In this document: in pieces, positions 33,423-39,612 of the stretch | Numbering within the stretch: position 1 is the first letter of the stretch | Layout of the letters: every line of letters begins with the position of its first letter | IMG/VR virus record: IMGVR_UViG_3300024264_000073 | Coordinates: 1 to 41,240 of that record | DNA from: a virus | Strand: one strand, 5' to 3' | Length of the DNA: 41,240 nt | The notes under the pieces: model-generated | The model's database searches: none | Told to the model about the DNA's origin: nothing | What the model saw: only the letters and a program-made list of their open reading frames with translations | Made by a program: the position numbers and the translations under genes

Positions 33423-33875
33423 ATGGCAACAACAGTAACAAACGCAAATTTAACAGTAACATTAACTGATAGTGTTACTCTTAATGGACAAGCTTATGGT
33501 AATACAAACACTCTTACTATAGGTTCTATTGATGAAGTATATAACAGAGTAGTAGAAGTTCCTATTTCTGCTTTTACATCTATATTACAATTAGGTGCAA
33601 CAGGACAAGGATCTCTAGATGCTTCTAATGTAAAATATATCAGAGTAACAAATTTAGATGACACTAATTATGTAAATTTGAAGGTTTTTGGAACAGATAC
33701 TATGGTTATAAAACTAGAGGCAGGTAAATCTTTCATTTTAGGAGGGGTTAGTTTTGATGCGGTAGATAGTTCTGATATAGCACAAGGAGCAGTATCACAT
33801 AATGCTGCTTTTGTAATGTCTGCTGAAGCAAGTGTTGCAGCTTGTGATGTAGAGGTATTTGTAGCTTCAATCTAA
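33423..33875 (+). CDS. Virion structural protein candidate
   Basis: A 150-residue beta-rich protein (MATTVTNANLTVTLTDSVTL onward), Thr/Val/Ala/Asp-rich, no Lys-rich regions. It has a strong A-tract initiation context (AAAACAAAAAAATGGC) like the capsid and fibre genes, which suggests an abundant virion protein. No family recognised. Confidence 0.6.
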   Translation: MATTVTNANLTVTLTDSVTLNGQAYGNTNTLTIGSIDEVYNRVVEVPISAFTSILQLGATGQGSLDASNVKYIRVTNLDDTNYVNLKVFGTDTMVIKLEAGKSFILGGVSFDAVDSSDIAQGAVSHNAAFVMSAEASVAACDVEVFVASI

Positions 33876-34351
33876 TGAAGCTCAAAGTTCTAAGGTTTAG
33901 TAGTCAGACTGATTGCACTAATGGACTTCTTTTTGAGGAGTCTGAAATGGGCATGAGGTTCTTGTGTTATACCTTAGAAGATGAGCATAGAGCATTAAAA
34001 GTAAAAGGAGAAACTAGAATACCTAGTGGTATTTATAACATAAACTTTAGAAATGAAGGAGGGTTTAATGAAAGATACAAAAAACGATTTAAAACATTAC
34101 ATAAAGGTATGTTGGAAATTTGTGATGTTGTTAATTTTCAGTATGTTCTTATTCATTGTGGTAATGATGATTCAGATACTTCTGGATGCCTTCTTTTGGG
34201 TGATTCGCAAGAAAATAATGTTATCATCAAAGATGGTTTCATTGGAAAGTCCACTAATGCGTATAAAAGAGTATATCCAATTATTGCAGAAGAGTTAGAA
34301 TTAGGTAATGAAGTTATTATAGAATATATAGATTTAGACAATAGAATATAA
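33875..34351 (+). CDS. DUF5675-type candidate lysin
   Basis: A 158-residue protein with a compact strand-rich fold: MRFLCYTLEDEHRA, TRIPSGIYNI, then VLIHCGNDDSDTSGCLLLGD with His94 and Cys105. This His...SGC pattern recalls the DUF5675 (YkuD-like) family found in phage lysis regions. There is no signal peptide, so a holin would release it. The holin candidates follow directly. Overlaps the upstream stop (TAATG) and the next start. Confidence 0.7.
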   Translation: MKLKVLRFSSQTDCTNGLLFEESEMGMRFLCYTLEDEHRALKVKGETRIPSGIYNINFRNEGGFNERYKKRFKTLHKGMLEICDVVNFQYVLIHCGNDDSDTSGCLLLGDSQENNVIIKDGFIGKSTNAYKRVYPIIAEELELGNEVIIEYIDLDNRI

Positions 34352-34599
34352 TGGCAACGAATAAAGATATAGTAAAAGAGATGGCACTAATGGAACAAAG
34401 AATAGACTCTATGGAAGATAAATTAGATAAAATGGACAGTAAACTAGATATGCTAACAGAAAAACTTTTAGATCCTGATTATGGTGTTGTTGCCAGAGTG
34501 AATCAGAATACATCTACGAGAAAAGTTATTGTAAAGGCATTATGGGTTGTTTATGCTGCCACTATAGGTTTAATTATAAAAATGTTTTTTAATGGCTAA
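34351..34599 (+). CDS. Coiled-coil protein with C-terminal membrane helix (XhlA-like)
   Basis: An 82-residue protein. Residues 5-45 are a heptad-rich coiled coil (MEDKLDKMDSKLDMLTEKLL) and residues 60-80 a membrane helix (KALWVVYAATIGLIIKMFF). This is the topology of XhlA-type haemolysin/holin partners. It is in the lysis cluster, overlapping both neighbours. Confidence 0.65.
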   Translation: MATNKDIVKEMALMEQRIDSMEDKLDKMDSKLDMLTEKLLDPDYGVVARVNQNTSTRKVIVKALWVVYAATIGLIIKMFFNG

Positions 34600-34639
34600 A
34601 AAAAGAAAAAACAAAAAACCCCCATACATTAAGAAATGA
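34592..34639 (+). CDS. Possible 15-residue basic peptide
   Basis: ATG 34592 opens MAKKRKNKKPPYIKK, which ends by overlapping the ATG of the next gene (ATGA). Its first six residues match the N-terminus of the 43-residue protein at 35269 (MAKKRK). Too short to be sure, but the coupling and similarity argue for it. Confidence 0.35.
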   Translation: MAKKRKNKKPPYIKK

Positions 34640-34863
34640 TACAAAAAGATTATACTATTAATATAGGGAATATAATATGGATAATAGGAATCATATTTAC
34701 AATGGGAATTGCTTATAGTCAAATAGGTCAATTAGGAGAGGACATTAAAGTCTTAGAACAAAGGCTAGAAAAAAAAATCAAAGTAATTAATGAATGTGAA
34801 GATAGAATTGTTGAGATAGAAAAAGACTTAGCAACATTTAAAAATTGCAAAAATCATAAATAA
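34636..34863 (+). CDS. Membrane-anchored coiled-coil protein, spanin-like
   Basis: A 75-residue protein. A membrane helix at about 9-28 (IGNIIWIIGIIFTMGIAYSQ) is followed by a periplasmic-type coiled coil (LGEDIKVLEQRLEKKIKVIN). Inner-membrane spanins have this shape, and the gene lies between the candidate lysin and the 3TM holin. No partner outer-membrane lipoprotein is evident in this cluster. The 37-residue lipoprotein at 38570 is far away. Confidence 0.55.
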   Translation: MIQKDYTINIGNIIWIIGIIFTMGIAYSQIGQLGEDIKVLEQRLEKKIKVINECEDRIVEIEKDLATFKNCKNHK

Positions 34864-35255
34864 TGAGTATATTTTCTAAAATATTATCTAGTGGTGCTAC
34901 TGATCTCGTAAAAGAGGTTGGTGGTGTTATAGATAATCTTACAACTACAAAAGAAGAAAAACTAGAAGCAGAAGCAAAAGTGCGTGAATTAGTTCTTTCT
35001 TATGAGGCAAAAATGCAAGAACAAATTACAGAAAGATGGAAAAGTGATATGCAATCTGATTCTTTTTTGTCTAAAAATGTACGCCCAATGGTACTTATAT
35101 TTTTGGTTATATGTACTATGTTATTAGCTTTTATTGATGCTGGAGTATTGACTTTCAAGGTAGAAAACACCTGGATAGAACTTATTAAAATGACTTTATT
35201 AACAGTCATTGGTGCATATTTTGGTGGAAGGAGCTGGGAAAAGGTTAAAAAATAG
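34863..35255 (+). CDS. Holin of the GTA 3TM family
   Basis: A 130-residue protein. N-terminal helices (LVKEVGGVIDNLTTTKEEKL) and the signature WKSDMQSDSFLSKNVRPMVL are followed by membrane helices at about 67-88 and 98-118, ending GAYFGGRSWEKVKK. The SDM.SDSFLSKNVRP..L motif is characteristic of the GTA_holin_3TM family. It would permeabilise the inner membrane and time lysis. Overlaps the upstream stop by one base. Confidence 0.85.
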   Translation: MSIFSKILSSGATDLVKEVGGVIDNLTTTKEEKLEAEAKVRELVLSYEAKMQEQITERWKSDMQSDSFLSKNVRPMVLIFLVICTMLLAFIDAGVLTFKVENTWIELIKMTLLTVIGAYFGGRSWEKVKK

Positions 35256-35268
35256 TTTAAGTTTAGGC

Positions 35269-35400
35269 ATGGCTAAAAAAAGAAAATTAAATAGTAAAAA
35301 CCCAAAATACTCTCCAAAACAAGAAACGCCAGAATATAAAAAAGTTGTTGTAAAGGTAGTAAAAGGGTGTAAAATCACATTTTTATGGGGAAAAGACTAA
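35269..35400 (+). CDS. Small basic protein
   Basis: A 43-residue protein, MAKKRKLNSKNPKYSPKQET onward, ending TFLWGKD, 13 bases after the holin stop and overlapping the next gene by 16 bases. A longer frame upstream has no plausible start. Lys-rich, and its N-terminus repeats that of the 15-residue peptide at 34592. Function unknown; possible nucleic-acid binding. Confidence 0.55.
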   Translation: MAKKRKLNSKNPKYSPKQETPEYKKVVVKVVKGCKITFLWGKD

Positions 35401-36470
35401 GACTATCAGATAAAGAAGTTGATTTAATTTACCAGCATAGAGCTGGAGAATTAGACAATCTAAATTATAACTTAACACACAATTCTGCTTTAGATAAGCA
35501 TTTAATAGAAAGAGGAATAGATAAGAAGGATGTGGTAAGTGTAAAGCATTGGCAGAACATGGGAGGAGAGCTTAGATTCTCTGTAGTAACCAAAAATGCC
35601 CTAATAGATGAAAAAAGCGTTTTTCAAAATGTTTTAAAGCTAATTGAAGAAAATGCTCCTGAATATAAAAAAATTAAGCATAAAGAAGGAACTCATCTAT
35701 TAGTTATCAACCCAGCAGATGTTCATATAGGTAAATACGCTAACAAAATTGAAACTGGAGAGGACTATAACATGGATATTGCTATAGAAAGAGTTTTAAG
35801 GGGTGTAGATGGGCTTATAAAGAAATCTAAGGGATTTGCTGTAGATAGGGTTTTATTTTGTATAGGAAACGACATTCTCCACACAGATAATGTTATGTCA
35901 TCTACTACAAAATCAACATACCAGGACACTCAAGGCAAATGGTGGGAACACTACCAGGTTGCGTTACAAGTATATGTAAAATGTGTAGAAATGTTGAGGG
36001 AAATTGCTCCTGTTGATTGCATACATTCTATGAGTAATCATGATTTTATGAGTGGATTTCATTTAGCTCACGCTTTACAATCCTGGTTTAGAAACGCTAA
36101 AGATGTTAGTGTTGATTGTGGAGTGGCTAATCGTAAGTATTATTCGTATGGATCAAATTTAATAGGTTTAGAGCATGGAGATGGAGCTAAGATGGATAAA
36201 TTACCCTTGTTGATGGCACAAGAGCAGCCTTTACTCTGGTCTGAAACTACTCATAGGTATTGGTATTTACATCATTTACATCACAAAGTTAAACACAGAT
36301 GGTTAGATGGTAAAGATTTTATAGGTGTTACAGTAGAATATATGCGTTCTCCTTCAGCAAGTGATTCCTGGCACTCTGGTAAAGGGTTTACGGGAGTTCC
36401 AAAAGCAGTAGAAGGCTTCTTGCATGAGAAAAATAGTGGACAAGTAGCAAGATTAGTACATTATTTTTAA
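35385..36470 (+). CDS. Calcineurin-like metallophosphoesterase
   Basis: A 361-residue protein. The two-metal motifs appear in order: NPADVHIGK (D112, H114), CIGNDILHTDN (GND 161-163), SMSNHDF (NHD 218-220), LEHGDG (H264) and HHLHH (296-300). The N-terminal 100 residues have a KH/wHTH-like helical region. Such enzymes hydrolyse phosphodiesters, and phage copies near replication or structural genes may act as nucleases. It is the last gene of the head/lysis transcript, so late expression is expected, an odd place for a DNA enzyme. Confidence 0.75.
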   Translation: MGKRLRLSDKEVDLIYQHRAGELDNLNYNLTHNSALDKHLIERGIDKKDVVSVKHWQNMGGELRFSVVTKNALIDEKSVFQNVLKLIEENAPEYKKIKHKEGTHLLVINPADVHIGKYANKIETGEDYNMDIAIERVLRGVDGLIKKSKGFAVDRVLFCIGNDILHTDNVMSSTTKSTYQDTQGKWWEHYQVALQVYVKCVEMLREIAPVDCIHSMSNHDFMSGFHLAHALQSWFRNAKDVSVDCGVANRKYYSYGSNLIGLEHGDGAKMDKLPLLMAQEQPLLWSETTHRYWYLHHLHHKVKHRWLDGKDFIGVTVEYMRSPSASDSWHSGKGFTGVPKAVEGFLHEKNSGQVARLVHYF

Positions 36471-36523
36471 AATTATACGCAAAACCTGCCTTTTATGTAA
36501 AAATTTTTTTGTTATATTGTAAT

Positions 36524-36598
36524 GTTTTGTTTCATGGTGTAAAAACCGTAATTGAGTTTAGTAAAGAAAGGGGGGTATTTTACCCCTCTTTTTTATTT
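36524..36598 (+). ncRNA. Candidate small RNA (about 70 nt) between promoter and terminator
   Basis: TATATTGT at 36513-36520 is identical to the late -7 boxes (GTTATATTGT), and a G-rich terminator ends at about 36594. The roughly 70-nt interval encodes no protein (only a 6-codon frame). The GTTCC box is missing, though TGCC lies at a similar distance upstream. Either a small RNA is made, or the box is fortuitous and the terminator just ends the late transcript. Confidence 0.45.
36569..36594 (+). terminator. Rho-independent terminator of the head/lysis operon
   Basis: GGGGTA and TACCCC pair around a three-T loop, with extra G/C and G-T pairs below, then TTTTTT. It follows the metallophosphoesterase gene by 99 bases and would end late transcripts from 24381 onward. 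Confidence 0.85.
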
Positions 36599-36602
36599 CA
36601 AA

Positions 36603-36648
36603 GTCAAATGCACCTGGAAAATTGCATTTTATAGTCAAATGCACTATA
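36603..36648. promoter_or_regulatory. GTCAAATGCAC repeats with palindrome (operator candidates)
   Basis: GTCAAATGCAC occurs at 36603-36613 and 36634-36644, 31 bp apart (about three helical turns). The second lies in the palindrome TATAGT-CAAATGC-ACTATA (36630-36648). A third copy is at 39193-39203. This looks like a binding site for a dimeric regulator or an iteron. Confidence 0.6.
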
Positions 36649-36771
36649 CCCTTTCTTTTATATATATAGATTTTATTTCTTGATCCTATTATTTTTTAGC
36701 TTTTTTTAAAGTTGATTTTATGCTTTGAAATTAAATACAAAATCTTATCAAAAAAACATTATTACTCATAA

Positions 36772-36804
36772 TTTGGATTTGTAAAAAAGTATTCGTTATA
36801 TGTA
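36772..36804 (+). promoter_or_regulatory. Early-class promoter (rightward operon)
   Basis: TTTG at 36772-36775, 21 nt, TATATGTA at 36797-36804. Bases ATAATTTGGAT are shared with the two leftward early promoters. The -7 box differs from TAYATTGT by one missing T, so it may be weaker. It drives the run of genes beginning at 36831, with an A/T-rich leader of about 20 nt. Confidence 0.75.
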
Positions 36805-36830
36805 ATTAATATTAATCAAAAAAAATTATT

Positions 36831-37130
36831 ATGAGTAAATACGAGGAAGTAATACTAAACCCACCAAGATTGGTAGTTAAAGGAACACCTAGACAAATCA
36901 AGATTGATTTGGTAAGTTGTATGTGTGATAATAAGTATAGATGGATATGCAACAAAAATGATAATGGCGATTGGAAAATCAATACTTTGAGATTTGCTTA
37001 TTCAAATTTTGGCATTAAACAACATCAAAAGGATGATATTGAGTGGATAATGGATGAGGGCAAATGGAATCAAGTTTGGAGAATGATAAATAGTGGAACT
37101 AGTAAGGTGTTCAACATAACATATAGATAA
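36831..37130 (+). CDS. Hypothetical first gene of the rightward early operon
   Basis: A 99-residue basic protein (MSKYEEVILNPPRLVVKGTP onward) with a VSCMCDNKYRWICNK segment (three Cys) in the middle. Mostly beta with Trp residues (WICNK, DWKIN, WIMDE, WNQVWRM). No family recognised. The A/T-only leader before ATG is typical here. Confidence 0.7.
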   Translation: MSKYEEVILNPPRLVVKGTPRQIKIDLVSCMCDNKYRWICNKNDNGDWKINTLRFAYSNFGIKQHQKDDIEWIMDEGKWNQVWRMINSGTSKVFNITYR

Positions 37131-37159
37131 TAAAAATTAATAATAAAAAAAAACAAATT

Positions 37160-37372
37160 ATGAGTAATATGAGCTATTGTAGGTTTGAAAATACAAGTAG
37201 AGATTTATGCGATTGCGTAGATGCTATAGAAAATAATGAAATAGATGTAGATTCTTCTATGCGTGAGATAGATGGATTAGCATCTATTTTAGGTTATGCT
37301 CTACAAATTGTAGAGATGCAAGATGATATTAAAAATATCATTGATAACGCAAATAGTGATGATGATTATTAA
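37160..37372 (+). CDS. Small hypothetical protein of the MSYCRFENT type
   Basis: A 70-residue acidic helical protein beginning MSNMSYCRFENTSRDLCDCV, either from the first or the fourth codon. Proteins starting MSYCRFENT..DL..C are, as I recall, common small unknowns in Bacteroidota phages and mobile elements. Function unknown. Confidence 0.65.
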   Translation: MSNMSYCRFENTSRDLCDCVDAIENNEIDVDSSMREIDGLASILGYALQIVEMQDDIKNIIDNANSDDDY

Positions 37373-37419
37373 ATCTCTATTTTACAACAATAAACTAAAC
37401 TAACTAAACTAAAACAATT

Positions 37420-38568
37420 ATGAAAACTTTTGAAACTTTCCAAAAAACTAGAAGAAAAATAAGCGTAAAAGATTTTAATGAGGCATCACAAAGTGATGTT
37501 GAAGAAAATGGCGTGTCTTTTGTATATACTTATCAAAATTTTACCTATATAAATATATATGATAATAAGTCAATAGGCTTTCCATCTCAAAATAAAAAAT
37601 ATGGATTAATAATTTGTAATGAATATTACGAAAGTGATAATCTAGAAGAATTAGAAATTAAATTGTATAACGATTGGTTCATTGATAATCTTGAAGGTAG
37701 TGAAGAGTGGTTGTATAAAGTAGGTTATCACACTCCTAAACAAACACCATTATATTATAAAATGTTTCAAGACATGGAATTAAATGTTGAGGATATTAGT
37801 TACAAACATGATGTTGTAGATACTTTAAGATTGTCTTGGGATGCAATACCTATTTGTGATGTGTTATTGCCTAATAGTGCAACACAAGATTTGGATAATG
37901 AAAAGTTTGATACTTTTAATGTTGTTTATTTAGATAAATATGGTGAAAGATTGGATGGCACTATGACTAGAGATGGAAATTGGGAAGAAACAAATAAAGA
38001 AGGTTTATTTGATAATATAGATGATTTGCAAAACGCTTTAGTTGAGTGGCTTCATCAAATGGCTAGGGATTATATGGAAGAGGTAGAAGATAACACAAGA
38101 GATAATACTCCTATGAGTTTAGATGAGTTCTTAATTCAATACAAAGATTTTATTGCATTAGAAGATTGGAATAGAGGTAAGCGTATAGAAAGCCTACACG
38201 AAAATTTTAAGCCTTTAGATGATTGGTATAAGTTTGGATGTGAGCCTAAAAATATGTTTGAGGATGGTGTAGAGGTAAAGGAAACATATAGTGGTAGTGA
38301 AACAAGGAAGTATCTTATATCTTTTTTACAAAATAGTAATAAGGTTAAAGAGATGTGGCTAGATAGTGAAATTAAGAACATACCTAACCTCTCTACAAAG
38401 GCATTACAAGAGTGTTATAGTGAGTTACAAGATGTATATCATTGTTTTGATATTGAAAGTAGCTTGACTAGTAGCTTTAGAAAACTCCTAGACAATTATG
38501 ATGACAATATGATTAATAAGGAGCATTTCATTCAAAGAATGGAAGAAGAAATTAAAACACATAACTAA
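37420..38568 (+). CDS. Hypothetical early protein (382 residues)
   Basis: A large acidic protein, mixed alpha/beta, no membrane segment. The N-terminal 130 residues look strand-rich, 150-240 contain FNVVYLDKYGERLDGTMTRD followed by helices, and the C-terminal half is helical and charged. No catalytic motif seen. It is the longest gene in the rightward early operon besides the 307-residue one, and a takeover or anti-defence role is possible but not shown. Confidence 0.7.
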   Translation: MKTFETFQKTRRKISVKDFNEASQSDVEENGVSFVYTYQNFTYINIYDNKSIGFPSQNKKYGLIICNEYYESDNLEELEIKLYNDWFIDNLEGSEEWLYKVGYHTPKQTPLYYKMFQDMELNVEDISYKHDVVDTLRLSWDAIPICDVLLPNSATQDLDNEKFDTFNVVYLDKYGERLDGTMTRDGNWEETNKEGLFDNIDDLQNALVEWLHQMARDYMEEVEDNTRDNTPMSLDEFLIQYKDFIALEDWNRGKRIESLHENFKPLDDWYKFGCEPKNMFEDGVEVKETYSGSETRKYLISFLQNSNKVKEMWLDSEIKNIPNLSTKALQECYSELQDVYHCFDIESSLTSSFRKLLDNYDDNMINKEHFIQRMEEEIKTHN

Positions 38569-38569
38569 T

Positions 38570-38683
38570 ATGAGAAAGATAATAATAATTACAATCGCTT
38601 TGTTAATGCTTTTAATGAGTTGTGGCGTAACTAAACACAATCCTAATGGCAATAGACTAAAGTGCGTAGAAAGAAGGGTATAA
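38570..38683 (+). CDS. Small lipoprotein
   Basis: A 37-residue product: MRKIIIITIALLMLLMSCGV, a lipoprotein signal with the lipobox LMSC (Cys18), then a 19-residue basic tail (TKHNPNGNRLKCVERRV). A mature lipopeptide of about 20 residues would sit in the envelope. Candidate roles are superinfection exclusion or the outer-membrane partner of a spanin. The ATG lies two bases past the upstream stop. Confidence 0.6.
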   Translation: MRKIIIITIALLMLLMSCGVTKHNPNGNRLKCVERRV

Positions 38684-38710
38684 ACTAATTAATAACTAAA
38701 CTATAAAACA

Positions 38711-38908
38711 ATGGCAAAAGAAATAACTTATGATGATGTTAGAGATATATCAATAAGAATCGTAGATTCCTTAGTAGGTATGGGAATCTTAATTGATGAT
38801 GAAGATTGTGATGGCACATTTCAAGTGCAAGATTTAGTAACAATGGAAATCAATAAGGTACTAAAATTAGATATAGATAATAACTTTAAAATAACAATAA
38901 ATGAATAA
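38711..38908 (+). CDS. Small acidic hypothetical protein
   Basis: A 65-residue, strongly acidic protein (MAKEITYDDVRDISIRIVDS onward), helical. No motif recognised. Its last 8 bases overlap the next start. Acidic small early proteins often bind host proteins, but nothing here proves that. Confidence 0.6.
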   Translation: MAKEITYDDVRDISIRIVDSLVGMGILIDDEDCDGTFQVQDLVTMEINKVLKLDIDNNFKITINE

Positions 38909-39119
38909 ACTAAATCAACAACAAATCAACCAATTAAAAATAGGCGATAAGATTGAAATTATCACTTTTCATTATATGATAGGTAGGCTACATACAACTA
39001 GAATCATACGAGATATATTTAAGAATCTAGATGGCAATCAAACTATATATGTAAAGTGCTTTGGATGGGCTTCTTTTAAGCTTAGAGCTAACGAAATAAT
39101 TTCTAAAGTATGTGGATAA
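38901..39119 (+). CDS. Small basic hypothetical protein (possible OB/Tudor-like)
   Basis: A 72-residue, strand-rich protein: MNKLNQQQINQLKIGDKIEI, then TIYVKCFGWASFKLRANEII. The IGDKIEI start followed by alternating strands suggests a small barrel, but family is not certain. The final codons, TGT GGA TAA, lie in a DnaA-box-like sequence. Confidence 0.6.
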   Translation: MNKLNQQQINQLKIGDKIEIITFHYMIGRLHTTRIIRDIFKNLDGNQTIYVKCFGWASFKLRANEIISKVCG

Positions 39120-39169
39120 CCTTTTGGATAATAATGGGCTTACTAGCGATTGCAAGTCTATTTGATTAA
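39110..39169 (+). CDS. Possible 19-residue membrane peptide
   Basis: ATG overlaps the last codons of the upstream gene and encodes MWITFWIIMGLLAIASLFD, nearly all membrane helix. Short but consistent with other tiny membrane proteins in this operon. The same bases contain the DnaA boxes, so the frame could be accidental. Confidence 0.3.
   Translation: MWITFWIIMGLLAIASLFD
39111..39131. promoter_or_regulatory. DnaA-box pair (possible origin element)
   Basis: TGTGGATAA (39111-39119) is the exact reverse complement of the consensus DnaA box TTATCCACA; 12 bases on lies TTTGGATAA (39123-39131), one mismatch. They sit at the edge of the 321-bp AT-rich non-coding stretch, and the phage encodes a DnaA domain IV-like protein. 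Only two sites are seen, fewer than in a typical origin. Confidence 0.45.
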
Positions 39170-39192
39170 AAAATAAATCGCAAATAATAAGT

Positions 39193-39205
39193 GTCAAATG
39201 CACTA
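39193..39205. promoter_or_regulatory. Third GTCAAATGCAC repeat
   Basis: GTCAAATGCACTA matches the copy at 36634-36646 over 13 bases. AGTG and CACT flank it in inverted orientation. It lies just before a terminator, in the gap between the two parts of the rightward early operon. Confidence 0.6.
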
Positions 39206-39209
39206 CAAG

Positions 39210-39241
39210 AACCTCCTTTACAAAGGGGGTTTTTTGTTTTT
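39210..39241 (+). terminator. Rho-independent terminator
   Basis: AACCTCCTTT and AAAGGGGGTT (one G-T wobble) form a 10-bp stem with a tiny loop, followed by TTTTTTGTTTT. It ends the transcript of the small early genes 36831-39169. Confidence 0.8.
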
Positions 39242-39422
39242 CTACCTATCTTCAAATGTACGCTTGATATTCTTTTATATGGATTCGCAACCTCTTTCTC
39301 TCCTCTTTTTTTGATGATTTTTTTTGTTGCTATTTAGATCTCAAGAAGCCTAAAAAATAAAGCGCTTTTTTGAGTTAATAACATATAACAAAAAAGTTTT
39401 TTAAAAAACAAATAAAAAAAGC

Positions 39423-39450
39423 TTTGATATTAAATTTATTTATATATTGC
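39423..39450 (+). promoter_or_regulatory. Early-like promoter for the 39491-40844 genes
   Basis: TTTG at 39423-39426 followed by ATATTAAATTTATT, which also follows the TTTG box of the promoter at 24281-24313, and TATATTGC at 39443-39450. The spacer is 16 nt instead of 21, so it fits the class only partly. A terminator lies upstream, so a new promoter is needed here. Confidence 0.5.
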
Positions 39451-39490
39451 ACCCATCAAAACAAACTCAATTAATTAAAAAAAAAAGAAA

Positions 39491-39601
39491 ATGAAAAAAG
39501 AAACAAACAAAACAAAAGAAACAACACTAAACAATGTATTTGATTTAATTTATTTAGCTTCTTTACCTATAGCTATAATATTTTATATCATTAACCTTTA
39601 A
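39491..39601 (+). CDS. Small membrane protein
   Basis: A 36-residue frame: a Lys/Thr-rich N-terminus (MKKETNKTKETTLNNVFDLI) then one membrane helix (ASLPIAIIFYIINL). It starts after an A-rich tract, 40 bases past the promoter-like element, and ends 11 bases before the next gene. No family recognised. Confidence 0.5.
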   Translation: MKKETNKTKETTLNNVFDLIYLASLPIAIIFYIINL

Positions 39602-39612
39602 AAAAAAACAAA

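Larger units (their letters stand above)
36471..36830. other. Regulatory intergenic region (360 bp) without a protein gene
   Basis: The gap holds, in order, a -7 box at 36513-36520, a possible short RNA, a terminator at 36569-36594, two copies of GTCAAATGCAC (one inside a perfect palindrome), a very AT-rich stretch, and the early-class rightward promoter at 36772-36804. Each is listed separately. It divides the late transcript from the rightward early operon. Confidence 0.8.
39170..39490. other. AT-rich intergenic region (321 bp), origin candidate
   Basis: No protein gene. It contains a GTCAAATGCAC copy (39193), a terminator (39210-39241), a pyrimidine-rich tract near 39287-39310 (CTCTTTCTCTCCTC), the palindrome GTTTTTTAAAAAAC near 39390-39405 and a promoter-like element (39423-39450). 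Pyrimidine tract, palindrome, AT-rich DNA and adjacent DnaA boxes are what a replication origin may show. Confidence 0.5.

Noticed and set aside
34053-34298. 81-codon plus-strand frame within the candidate lysin gene
   Set aside because: Overlaps the His94/Cys105 coding region in another frame; hydrophobic stretches look fortuitous.
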